From Calamus simplicifolius (taxonomy: Eukaryota > Streptophyta > Magnoliopsida > Arecales > Arecaceae), in NCBI GenBank assembly GCA_900491605.1, contig UESW01001599.1, forward strand, positions 1-64,000: DNA of 64,000 nt, given 5' to 3'. The notes beneath the pieces are model-generated. The model saw only the letters and a list, made by a program, of their open reading frames with translations. It was not told the DNA's origin and made no database searches. Shown piece after piece: positions 36,206 to 47,136 of the stretch (position 1 is the stretch's first letter; each line of letters begins with the position of its first letter). Both the position numbers and the translations under genes were made by a program.

Positions 36206-38007
36206 TGGACATCCTCTAAAACTTTATTGTATGACACGACATAATCTTTTATCATCTCCTTATCGATTTCATCGACTTCAATCCTTTCATACGACTTTAC
36301 AGAATATACATCATAGTTGTCAGCTTCTTTAATTAATTTAGAATTTGATGCAGTCCTTTCAAGGATCTCATTCTGAAACTTTTTGAACATGCACCTCGTA
36401 TACTTTCCTATTGCTTGCCTCTCAAAAGGGAATGATGTCTTTAAGAAAGCATTTGTTTGCAATATCCTATTATCTTCCTCATTTTCTATCTCATACCTTT
36501 TCTCCAAGGCATCTTCATACTTATCTATGAACTCCTTGAGTGTAGCCTTCAAATTTATAAACCCATCGAAGAAGTGATTGATACCTTCACTCCTTTGTGA
36601 AGATGACATCCCTATACATAATAATGTCAAAAAAAGAAGCATTAAATATACAGATTTTTTAGAGTTTTGCAAACATTAACATAAATCGAATATAATATCC
36701 TACAAACCTGCAAGGAATGTATCCTTAATGTAAACTAGGACCCATTTATTTCGACATTCGTAAAGGCCATTTAACCAATCTATAGCCTTGCATTCTTCAT
36801 ATTCTCCATGAGATGTGCCTACCTTTCCTCGAATGACTGTATGGTCAGTGAATCATATATCACCTCATCAAAATCAACCATAAATTTTGGATTTGTTGTG
36901 CAAATGTGGCCAATCTTTTCAGGTATCTTCTTCAATATATGCCAAAGACAAAATCGATATCGTGCATTAGGAAAAACCTTCCTAACTGTAGCCTCAGTTG
37001 CCTTATTTTGGTCATTTTTTATGGCTTTAGGTGCTTGACCACCATTTACATCCAGCTATGAATGAAAAACTTATTTATATATCTCAGTCCTCTCATCAGA
37101 TAATAATGTGCAACCAAGAAATGTCGACTGTCCATGATGGTTGACCCCAACGAATAAACAAAAAGGCATTTGATATCTATTTGTCAAGTAGATTGAGTCA
37201 AAGCTTAGAACATCATCAAAGTATGTGCATGCCAATCTTGACTTTGGATGAATCCAAAAGACAGACTTGAGCTATCCATTATCATTAAGGTCTAAGGTAT
37301 AGAAAAAAATGAGATTTCTTACTTGCATTTTAGTGAAATGGATTACCATCGATTGAGCATCTCCTTCTTTCAGCTGAGATTGACTTTCGCAATAATGAAA
37401 TTATGAGTATTCTTCTTTGTAAAATTCAATTATCTTTTACCCTTATTTTTCTTACTATAGCAGAGTATATTTGAGTTGTGGGCACATTCATGGCATGTAA
37501 ATTGCTGATCTCTGCCTTCTCTAGTGTGTTGATCCTTCTATGGGACCGTAGCTAACCAGTTGATGTTATGGACATCTGATGATTATATTTTAGAGAAACC
37601 TTAACCAATATCTACTTACCACTTGTAGAATTTAATCTTGCTTTTATGGATGCCATACAATCAACTTTGCTAGTATCTCTAAGATTCATACTCTTCTTTA
37701 TTTTTCTAGATTTTTCTTGCCTCCAACACGCCAGGTGCTTGAAGCAAAGTTGTTTGTTATAGTTGGCCCTGCTACACACTGTTGTGATTCCAGAACCAAC
37801 TCTTTTTATATATCCATTGTAGAAAGTATATACATCATCTGCTGAATTGAATTCCACTCTAGTTTGGGGAACAACAATATCATCCCCTACATTTTGAGTG
37901 ATGGGTGAAGATGCACGGCCAAGAGTATATTCGATTCTTTTCGATCTATACTTTTAGCATCATCTGTGGAAATATAGGCACATAGTTATAAATATTGATA
38001 TCCATAG
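36206..38007 (-). pseudogene. FAR1/FRS-type MULE transposase, N-terminal and central part
   Basis: Minus strand. A possible start is the ATG at 38005-38007. A FAR1 DNA-binding domain lies at about 37857-37480 (VEFNSADDVYTFYNGYIKR, then LRSHRRINTLEKAEI). The MULE transposase domain follows at about 37300-36660: DDVLSFDSIYLTN with the first catalytic Asp, FVGVNHHGQSTFLGC, NDQ in place of the usual TDQ, and FCLWHILKKIPEK. Next comes SSQRSEGINHFFDGFINLK, typical of FAR1-related proteins. Stops and frame changes occur between the blocks; some may mark introns (for example near 36710-36660). Copia-A interrupts it at the SWIM domain. FHY3/FAR1 family regulators descend from such transposases, but here the gene sits inside intact-looking MULE ends, so it is transposon rather than domesticated. 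Confidence 0.85.
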
Positions 38008-38039
38008 ATTTAGATGTCGATTTATCCTGATAAAGCATT

Positions 38040-38367
38040 ATAACACCCAAGTTAAAAAAATACGATACCTCGGTTAAAGAAATATGACACCCTAGTTATA
38101 TTCAAACCCTAGATACCAAGAATACATGCCATCTATAGTCTGAATAATGACTAATTGGATATCGTAACATTCTATGAGAGCTATATGGATCGTGTTACAG
38201 GCCAAAAAAATATTACAATACTGCAGTTACAAACCTACGATACCCCAGTTAAAGACATATGACACACTAGTTAAAAACTATGACACCCATTAACAGTTAA
38301 AGACATGAACTTATGACACTTGAGTTCAGAAGTCACGACACCTCAGTTTATAAATTATGACACCTTA
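38040..38367 (+). repeat. right ACGACACCC-type array, part 1
   Basis: The same degenerate unit as at 25350-26560 (ACGATACC-AGTTAAAG, ATGACACCC-AGTTA). It is cut at 38367 by the Sirevirus-like element and continues after 48635. Confidence 0.8.
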
Positions 38368-39868
38368 TGTTGATCCATTTATTGATTTTGATGATTAATA
38401 AAGGAATTAAGTATATTTCTTTGATTACTAATGGATTTTATAAGTGTTTCAGGACTTAAATTTATTTAATCAATTTAAAGGGATTAAGAAATAAATTTTG
38501 AATCAAATACAAATCAGAGATTTCAAAGTTTCAGAGCTTGGAGTCGACACCTAGAAAACCTGGAGCCGACCCCATGGCCAATTCAATTTTAATCTGATTT
38601 TTGATACGATCCGGAGTCGACACCTAGAGTTTCGGAGCTGACACCTAGAGTTTCGAAGTCGACACTTACAGTGTCTGGAGCCGACTCCGATGCGGGACAG
38701 AATGCTTATTTTTTGAGCATCCTGGAGCCGACACCTACAGTATTCGGAGCCGACACCTGACGATGGCGAGCCGACACTTACTTTTTCGGAGCCGACTCCT
38801 CAACGAACTCGAAAATTTCTATTTTTGGTAAAACGATCTGGAGCCGACACCTGAAAAGTTGGAGCCGACTCCAACCTGACTGGGATGAAAATTTAAAATG
38901 CCAGATCAGCTCTAATGGTAATATTTCTTTTTACCTAATTTCTAACGGATATATTTTATTTCCAGGTACACTCCAACGGCTAGTTTCATCCCAAAAATGG
39001 ATTGAAGAAAATCTATAAAAAGAAAGAAAAACACCCGTTTGAAAAAAGAGAAAAAAGAGATGAAAAATTAGAAAATATTTCAAATCAAAATCCGAGAAAC
39101 CTGAGCCTGAAATCCAAGAGAAAAGCATTCAAATTCAAATCCTTCCACTCCAAAAAGCTCAAAGAGGAATCCAAGGCGCCCAAATCAAAAATCGGTGGAT
39201 TTCCCAAATTGAAAAAAGCTCTATTTCTTCCATTTCCAATCTTCTCAACTGCAACGACTGTGAGGGATTAAAGCTGAGGCTTGATTCATCATTCCAAAGG
39301 GAGAAGAGGAAAAGAAGAAAAGAAGAAAAGCTCAAAGCCAAACAACTTCAAATCAGGCTTTTCTAAACTTGTTTACTTATTTTTGAATATTTGCTCATTG
39401 AGGAGCTGTGTATCTTTGAAAAACTATATTCTTTTTGTTTGTGCCTAGTTCAATCAAAGGGATTGAACTAGTGGAGGTTGTATACCTCGGGTCAAGCTAG
39501 ATTAGCTTGAGTTTAGGGTTGTGCTGGTGAGCCCGAAAAACTGGCTGGGTTCATTGTGATCCCGGGTAAAACAACAAGTTTGGGTTGTGAGCTTGTAAAA
39601 CAACTCGGCTGTAATCGAGGAGATTATAGTGTGGACCCAAGTGGATCTTGGGAGTGGACGTAGGTGTTGGATACACCGAACCACTATAAAATCTTTGTGT
39701 TTGCCGTGCTTCTATTGTCTATATCTCTATCTCTATCTCATTGATTGTGCTTTATATTTGCATTGCATTTACTTTCATTCATCTTAAGCAAACAATTTTT
39801 TTAAGAGGTTAAATTTTTTAAAGAACCCAATTCACCCCCCCCCTCTTGGGTTGTCATCTGGGCCAACA
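38368..39868 (+). repeat. 5' LTR of the Sirevirus-like element
   Basis: 1501 bp. It includes about twelve copies of a GGAGYCGACNCC palindrome-like motif between 38540 and 38875. Ends TG and CA as expected. Confidence 0.95.
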
Positions 39869-39870
39869 AT

Positions 39871-39882
39871 TGGTATCAGAGC
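39871..39882 (+). promoter_or_regulatory. primer-binding site
   Basis: TGGTATCAGAGC two bases after the LTR, complementary to the 3' end of initiator methionine tRNA, the usual primer of plant copia elements. Confidence 0.92.
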
Positions 39883-39929
39883 AAGTGCTCATTAGATTTT
39901 GATCACACGATCAAGAGCTAAAGATCCAA

Positions 39930-41578
39930 ATGGCAGCTCATGTTGGATCATTTGCCGAAGGTCATTCTACGAATAGACCTCCTTATTTAATGGTTCCAAC
40001 TATTCATATTGGAAAGCAAGAATGAGGATATTCATTCAAGCTTCTGATTATGAATTATGGGGTGTTATAATTAATGGACCTAGTACACCCACACACATTG
40101 TTGATGGCACTATTGTTCCTAAACCCGAAAGGGATTGGAATGATAATGATAGAAAAATGGCACAGCTCAATGCTAAGGCCATGAATGTCTTGTATTGCTC
40201 TTTAGATGCTAATGAATTTAATAGAATCTCTACATGTAATTCCGCAAAGGAGATTTGGGATAGATTAGAGGTTACCCATGAGGGTACCAATCAAGTTAAA
40301 GAATCTAAGATCAATATTCTAGTGCACAAATATGAATTATTTAGCATGGAACAAACTGAAACTATAGCATGCATGTACACTAGATTTACTGATATTGTAA
40401 ATGGTTTGAAAAGTTTAGGCAAAACATATTCTAACTCTGAACTTGTTCGTAAAATTCTCAGGTCACTTCCAAGAACGTGGGAAGCGAAGGTGACAGCAAT
40501 CCAAGAAGCAAAGGACCTCAATACCTTACCCTTAGAGGAGCTTCTAGGATCCCTAATGACCCATGAATTGACCATGAAGCAGCACATAGAAGAGGATGTG
40601 AAAAAGAAAAAGACCATAGCTCTTAAGGCTGCTGAAAGTGAGGAGAGCTGTAGTGAAAATGATGATGATGATGATACAGCTCTTCTAGCAAGAAAATTCA
40701 AAAAATTCATGAGGAGAAAGAAACCCTTCCACAAAAAGAAATTTGGAGCTAAGATGGAAGGAGAAAAAGAAAAAGATAAGGACAAGGACAAAGAGAAAGA
40801 GCCCTTGATTTGCTATGAATGTAAGAAACCGGGGCATTATAGATATGATTGTCCTCAACTGAAAAAGACTTTTAAGAAGAAGAAGAAAGCCTATGTTGCA
40901 ACCTGGAGTGATAGTGATGAATCTTCTTCAGAGGAAGATCAAAAGGAAGTTGCAAACATTTGCTTTATGGCAAATGACGACAGTGAGGTAAGTTCCAAAA
41001 ATCCTTGTGATGACTTTGCTTTTGATGAATTGTTTGATGCTTTTAATGAACTTGTTGGTGATTTCAAAGTTTTGAAAAAGAAATATAAGTTTTTGAAAAA
41101 TAAAAATTTAACTTTCATTAAAGAAAAAGAAAATCTTAATAATGAAACTAAAGTGCTGAAATCTGAAAATGAAAATCTGTCAAAAGAAAAAGAATCAATT
41201 TCCAATGAAAATGATAAACTAAAGAAGGAAGTTGATAAATATAAAAATATTATTGATAAATTCACTTATAGTTCTGAAAAACTTAATTTATTGTTAAGTA
41301 ATCAAAGAGCTGTATATGATAAGGCTGGTTTAGGTTATAGACCTAACTTAAAGCAAAAATTTGTCAAAAACTTTTTTAGAAAGGAACAAAACAATGATAA
41401 TGTTACATGTCATTACTGTAACAAGAAGGGACACAAAGTTTTTGAATGCAATTTTAAGAAAATTGACAAGAAGTTAAATAATAAAGGAAAGAAGATATGG
41501 GTTCCCAAAGGAACAGTCTTTTATGCTACTAACCATGAAGGACCCAAGAAGGCTTGGGTACCTAAATATAAGACTTAA
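39930..41578 (+). pseudogene. gag of the Sirevirus-like element (frameshift near the start)
   Basis: The ATG at 39930 (MAAHVGSFAEGHSTN) begins gag. A missing base in a T-run near 39988 shifts the frame, which then stays open from 40022 to TAA 41576-41578 (518 codons). Residues 1-180 of that open part are the copia gag fold (UBN2-like). Two zinc knuckles are present, C264-C277 (CYECKKPGHYRYDC) and C463-C476 (CHYCNKKGHKVFEC). A Lys/Glu-rich coiled coil lies between them at about residues 345-425. The protein would form the particle and bind RNA. The final TAA is in the same frame as the protease region that follows. Confidence 0.9.
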
Positions 41579-41584
41579 TTATTT

Positions 41585-44500
41585 TTGCAGGAGTGTCTTG
41601 CGGCCAAAAGATCAAAGCGAAAGTGGTATCTCGATAGCGGCTGCTCAAGGCACATGACGGGTGACAAGGATCAATTCATCACCCTTGAAAGCAAAAGAGG
41701 AGGAGTAGTTACATTTGGTGATAATGGCAAAGGCCAAATCTTGGGGTTTGGTAACATTCAAATAACTCCCTCCACATATATTGAAAATGTCTTATATGTT
41801 AATGGTTTGAAACATAATTTAATTAGCATTAGTCAATTATGTGATAAAGGTTTTAAAGTATCATTTGAATCTTCTATATGCACAGTTTCTAATCCCATTG
41901 ATAATAGCATTGTTTTTATTGGAAATAGAAATGGCAATGTATACTTGATTGATTTAGACAATTTGTCTACTAGTAATCATTGCTTAGTTGCTAATAATGC
42001 TAATATGAATGAGATTGGTTGGTTGTGGCATCGTAGATTAGGTCATGCAAGCACACACCTTATTTCAAAATTAATTAGAATGGATTTAGTAAAAGGACTT
42101 CCACAACTAGATTTTGAAAATAATAAAATTTGTGATGCATGTCAATTTGGAAAACAAACTAGAAATTCTTTCAAAACTAAAAATATTGTTTCCACTTCTA
42201 GGCCTCTTGAACTACTTCACATGGATCTTTTTGGACCTACTAGAACCACAAGTCTAGGAGGAAAGAAATATGGTCTTGTGATTGTAGATGATTATTCTAG
42301 ATACACTTGGGTATTATTTTTAGCTCATAAGGATGAGACCTTTCCATTATTTCTGAAATTCTTCAAGAAGGTCACAAATGAGAAAAACAACACCATAGTG
42401 TCTCTAAGAAGTGATCATGGCACTGAATTTGAAAATCATTTATTTGAAAACTTTTGCATAGAAAATGGCATTCATCATAATTTTTCTGCACCTAGAACAC
42501 CGCAACAAAATGGAGTAGTTGAAAGAAAAAATAGAACCTTAGAAGACATGGCCCGTACCATGCTATGTGAAAGCAACCTACCAAAATACTTTTGGGCGGA
42601 AGCTATAAACACGGCATGCTACATTCTTAATAGAGCTCTAATTAGGCCAATCATTAAGAAAACACCTTATGAACTATGGAATAATAGAAAACCAAACATA
42701 AGTTATTTTCATGCATTTGGTTGTAAGTGTTTCATTCATAATAATGGCAAAGATAATCTAGGAAAATTTGATGCAAAATCTGATGAAGGCATTTTCTTAG
42801 GATATTCAACATCTAGTAAAGCCTATAGAGTATTTAACAAGAGAAACTTAATTGTAGAAGAATCTATTCATGTAATTTTTGATGAATCTTTAGCATCAAG
42901 TTCTGAAAAGATTGATGATGAGGAAGATACAAACATTCTAGAAAGAGATATTGAAAAATTGAATATAGATGTATCTTCGGATCATGACAAGAAGCTAAAG
43001 ATAATGATTCTCCTAGTGTTGATGTTGTTGATGCAAATCATAATGATATAGATCTACCTAGAGATTGGAGATATGCCTATGGTCATCCAAGAGAATTAAT
43101 TATAGGTGATCCATCTCAAGGAGTAAGAACTAGATCATCAATGAGAAACATCAATAATCATCTTGCATTTGTATCTCAAATTGAACCTAAAACTATTGAA
43201 GAAGCAGAAAAAGATAATAATTGGATGTTAGCTATGCAAGAAGAATTAAATCAATTTACTAGGAATAATGTTTGGACTCTTGTAGATAGACCTAAAGATC
43301 ATTCTGTTATAGGATCAAAATGGGTATTTAGAAATAAATTAGATGAAAATGGCATAGTAATTAGAAACAAAGCTAGATTAGTTGCAAAAGGATATAATCA
43401 AGAAGAAGGAATTGATTTTGATGAAACTTTTGCACCTGTAGCTAGACTTGAAGCAATTAGATTATTACTTGCATTTGCATGTCATATGCATATCAATTTA
43501 TTTCAAATGGATGTTAAAAGTGCATTTTTAAATGGATTTATAAATGAGGAAGTGTTTGTTGAACAACCACCTGGTTTTGAAGATCATGAATTTCCAAATC
43601 ATGTTTTTAAATTACACAAAGCACTATATGGTTTGAAACAGGCACCTAGAGCTTGGTATGAAAGATTAAGTAAATTTTTAATTGAAAATGATTTTGTAAG
43701 AGGAAATGTTGATAAAACATTATTTTTGAAAAGAAAAGATAAAGATTTATTAGTAGTACAAATATATGTCGATGATATTGTATTCGGTGCTACTAACAAC
43801 TTGTTATGTCAAGAATTTGCTAAGTTGATGCAGGGTGAGTTTGAAATGAGTATGATGGGAGAACTCAACTTCTTCCTAGGACTTCAAATCAAACAAAGCA
43901 AAGAAGGAATTTTCATCAATCAAGCCAAATACACAAAAGAACTGCTCAAGAAGTTTGGAATGGAGTCAATCAAGCCACTTGGAACTCCTATGAGTCCTTC
44001 GTGCAAATTGGACAAAGATGAAGATGGTAAGAAAGTAGATCAAAAACATTATAGAGGTATGATTGGATCTCTTCTTTACTTAACAGCTAGTAGACCAGAT
44101 ATTATGTTTGCAGTATGTTTATGTGCTAGATTTCAATCTGAACCTAAAGAATCTCACTTAATTGCTGTAAAAAGAATTTTAAGATATTTAAGTGGAACTA
44201 AAAATGTAGGTTTATGGTACTCTAGAGACTCAACTTTAAATTTAATTGCATATTCTGATTCTGACTATGCTGGATGTAAATTAGATAGAAAAAGCACAAG
44301 TGGTGCATGTCAGTTCTTAGGATGTAACTTAATCTCTTGGTTTAGCAAAAAGCAAAATTCGGTTGCATTATCTACTGCTGAAGCAGAGTATGTTGCAGCT
44401 GGAAGTTGCTGTGCTCAAATCCTTTGGATTAAGAGGCAACTTGAAGATTATGGCATAACCCTTGATAAAACACCAATTAGATGTGATAACACGAGTGCAA

Positions 44501-44712
44501 TAAATTTGACTAAAAATCCAATTCAACATTCAAGAACAAAACACATTGAAATTAGATATCATTTCATAAGAGAACATGTAGCTAATAATGAAATCTGTCT
44601 TGAATATGTTAATACAGAGGAACAATTAGCTGACATATTTACAAAACCCTTGAATGAAGAGAGATTTTGTTATCTTAGAGGTGAATTAGGAATATGTGAC
44701 CCTTTAGAGTGA
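41585..44712 (+). pseudogene. pol of the Sirevirus-like element: protease, integrase, RT, RNase H
   Basis: The protease motif WYLDSGCSRHMT (catalytic Asp at residue 17) opens the frame. The integrase zinc-binding HHCC segment (HRRLGHAS to CDACQFGKQ) and its core (LLHMDLFGP, VDDYSRYTW, RSDHGTEF, TPQQNGVVERKNRTL) follow. A single-base slip near 42993 ends this frame at 43051. The second part, open from about 43141, holds RT with RLVAKGYNQEEGIDF, MDVKSAFLNG and YVDD (residues 209-212), then RNase H with YSDSDYAGC, STAEAEYVA and RCDNTSAINL. The stop is TGA 44710-44712. Catalytic residues are all present; only the slip and the upstream TAA break the reading. Confidence 0.94.
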
Positions 44713-45212
44713 TTTTGAAACCCTAAGGAATGAGAATCTAGATTTCTATAAATTTCTTGAAAATCCTCTCACAATTTTAAGGACAAATTATCTAGTCATT
44801 TGAGCTATTTGATCCTTGATATTTCAAAGATTTTTTGAAATTTTTATTGAACTCTTTTTGACAAGTTTCAGTCATTTGAATCTCAATTTTTTTTTCTGAA
44901 ACTGTCTTTGGAGTCGACACCTCAGAATGAGGAGTCGACACCTCTGACTGTGTCGCTCTCGGTCCCTGACCTTGGAGCCGACACCCGTATAAGTGGAGCC
45001 GACTCCAGTTCGAGCGCTGACTGTGTTAGCGATTTGGAGTCGACACCCGACTTTGCGGGAGTCGACACCTGGGATTCCAAAATTGATTTATTAGGGCAGA
45101 GTCGACACCTCATCATTTCATAACTTCTCAAATCCTAACCAAACTCCTCCAAAATTCTTCCAAAACTTCCCCACCTCTAATTCCATCCAAATCGAAACTT
45201 CCCAAAGATCTA
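44713..45212 (+). promoter_or_regulatory. pol-env spacer with palindrome cluster
   Basis: 500 bp without a convincing gene. Seven GGAGTCGACACC/GGAGCCGACTCC-type motifs occur at about 44911, 44930, 44974, 44995, 45035, 45058 and 45099, the same motif that is clustered in both LTRs. The spacing is irregular (19-44 bp). A regulatory or structural role is likely but unproven. Confidence 0.6.
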
Positions 45213-46591
45213 ATGGCACCCAAAAGGAGGGAATCAGTGATTGGAGCGCCGGTGACCACGGGAAAATGGTCCGCGCGTCGTCCCGCTCGTGAGCCGACTC
45301 CAAGCAGTGATTCGTCCACGGATTCAGACAACCCCAACACCTCTTCCACTCAGGTAGATACCTTAGCCGGGAGGGTTATCACAATGGGGAGAAAGATTGA
45401 TTTTGACCTATTTGAAACCGAGGGTTTCTCAATCGGTAGGCAATTAAAGGAAATGGGCTGGGATAAGCTCTGCTCTCTTGATGTTCCCACTTATCCAGCC
45501 TTAGTAAAAGAATTTTATTTTAATTTGGCTAGAGGTGATGGCGGTTTAGTTAGCTCAGTAAGAAATAAGAGGATTCACCTTACCTTTCAAAAGCTTGGAA
45601 ACCTCCTTAGCATCCCAATTACCGGTTTAGCAGCTGACATGCACAGTGATAGGTCAGCGGCTCTTTCAAGGATGTTAGGAAGGGAAGTGACAGAGTTTGA
45701 GGAGATAAGAGCTAATCAATTACCTTGGAATTGAGATTATTACACAACATTTGCAGTAGAATTTTGTTTCCGAAGACCGGTCGGTTTGAGTATGTCTCGG
45801 AGCGAGACATTGTTGTTATGGATAGTGTTTTGACTGGACAGCCAATCAACCTTGCAGCTATGATGATATTTTATATGGCGGAAGCTGGAGGGAAGAGAAG
45901 ATCATCCCTACCGTATGGCATGGTGCTTACTATGGTTTTCAGGAGCCAAGGGGTTGTAATTCAAGAGAATGAACCATCTAAGAACCTGAGGCACACCGAC
46001 TACTATAGTTTGGCAACATTGCATCGGATGGGTTTTGCTAAAGTGAATGGACAGTGGGATAGGAAAGGACACCTTGATGAGAGAGCCCCTGTGCCGAGAG
46101 TTTCTGAGCCTTGCGAGGCTGGACCATCAGTTAGGGTTCCTTCTCCACAGCCTAGGAGTCCCATTCCTGCTCCTGCTCCTGCACCTGCACATGTTAATGA
46201 TCAACCATCCACTTCTTCAGCTGGATTCTCAGACCTTCAAATGGAGCAATTAAAAAGTTTGTTTGCTGCTCAGAAGGATGAGTTTGACAGTCAGTTCATG
46301 AATATAAAAGAATCACTTTATTCACTTGATGATCGGATTGCAAAGATTGAATCAACTCTCAACTCCTCTGCAGAATCTTTAAGTGGTGATTTGAAGAATA
46401 TCTTTGAAGAACTTAAAGAGATTTGTGGAGATAGTGAAACTTATTCAAGGTGCAACGCCGAGCTTCAAGATAAAATCTTAACAGCTTGCACATTTGTTGA
46501 TGAGAGACTTAAAGACTATGTTAAGCTTCAATGTGATGGAATGAAAAATATTGTAGATCATTTAACAAGAATAGTGAGGAAGAACTTTTGA
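45213..46591 (+). pseudogene. env-like (additional) open frame of the Sirevirus-like element
   Basis: Begins ATGGCACCCAAAAGG at 45213, runs to a single-base slip near 45732, and continues in the next frame to TGA 46589-46591, about 460 residues in all. The first 60 residues are basic and Ser/Pro-rich. The middle (DFDLFETEGFSIGRQL, VKEFYFNLARGD, VRNKRIHLTF) resembles the plant retrotransposon domain often called a putative plant transposon protein. A PAPAPAPAHV linker and a C-terminal coiled coil of about 120 residues follow. I see no clear signal peptide, and the only hydrophobic stretch is weak (around LAAMMIFYMAEAG). The function of such frames in sireviruses is unknown; 'env-like' describes position only. 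Confidence 0.8.
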
Positions 46592-47136
46592 TGTAATGAA
46601 TGTTTAATTTTGATGAAATGTAATTTACATTTTGATGTAATGAAGTTTATGTTTTGATGAATGAGTATTTTGATGTAATACTTGACTTTTGAAATTTATC
46701 TTTTGATGCAATGAAAATTATCTTTTGATGCAATGTGAAATATTCTTTACCTTTTTGTTGATTACAAAAAAGGGGAGAGAATTATGGTTGTATATGCATT
46801 AAGAGGGAGAAAGTTATATTGTTAATTGCATTAAAGGGGGAGAAAGTTATGTTGCATTAATTGTTTATTATATGAAAACATTAATGAAGTTAATTGATTA
46901 ATATGATATTGAGTTATTTAATTGATGTGGATTAATAATCAAATTGATTTGACTATGCATAAAGAAATCTTAAGTACCAAATATGTAAAGTAAGAGGAAG
47001 AATAATTTGAACTTCATAGGGGAGCTACCTTATTCAGGGGGAGCTTACTCGTGAAGATCACTTCCTTGATAATTTTTTAATTTAAGAATTCTATGCATAT
47101 ACTCAATGTTTTTATAATCATCAAAAAGGGGGAGAT
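46592..47136 (+). promoter_or_regulatory. 3' non-coding region with several polypurine tracts
   Basis: TTTTGATG(T/C)AATG words repeat about eight times at 46600-46735. Purine tracts of the AAAGGGGGAGA type follow at about 46768, 46800, 46836, 47036 and 47123. The last one (AAAAAGGGGGAGAT, 47123-47136) abuts the LTR and is the probable plus-strand primer. Multiple polypurine tracts are a known trait of sireviruses. Confidence 0.8.

Noticed and set aside
40291..41265. Minus-strand frames of 108-166 codons across the Sirevirus gag
   Set aside because: Ser/Phe/Leu-rich mirror frames of the Lys/Glu-rich gag coding strand.
44908..45123. 71-codon frame between pol and the env-like gene
   Set aside because: Its Ser/Thr/Asp-rich sequence is a translation of the GGAGTCGACACC motif series.
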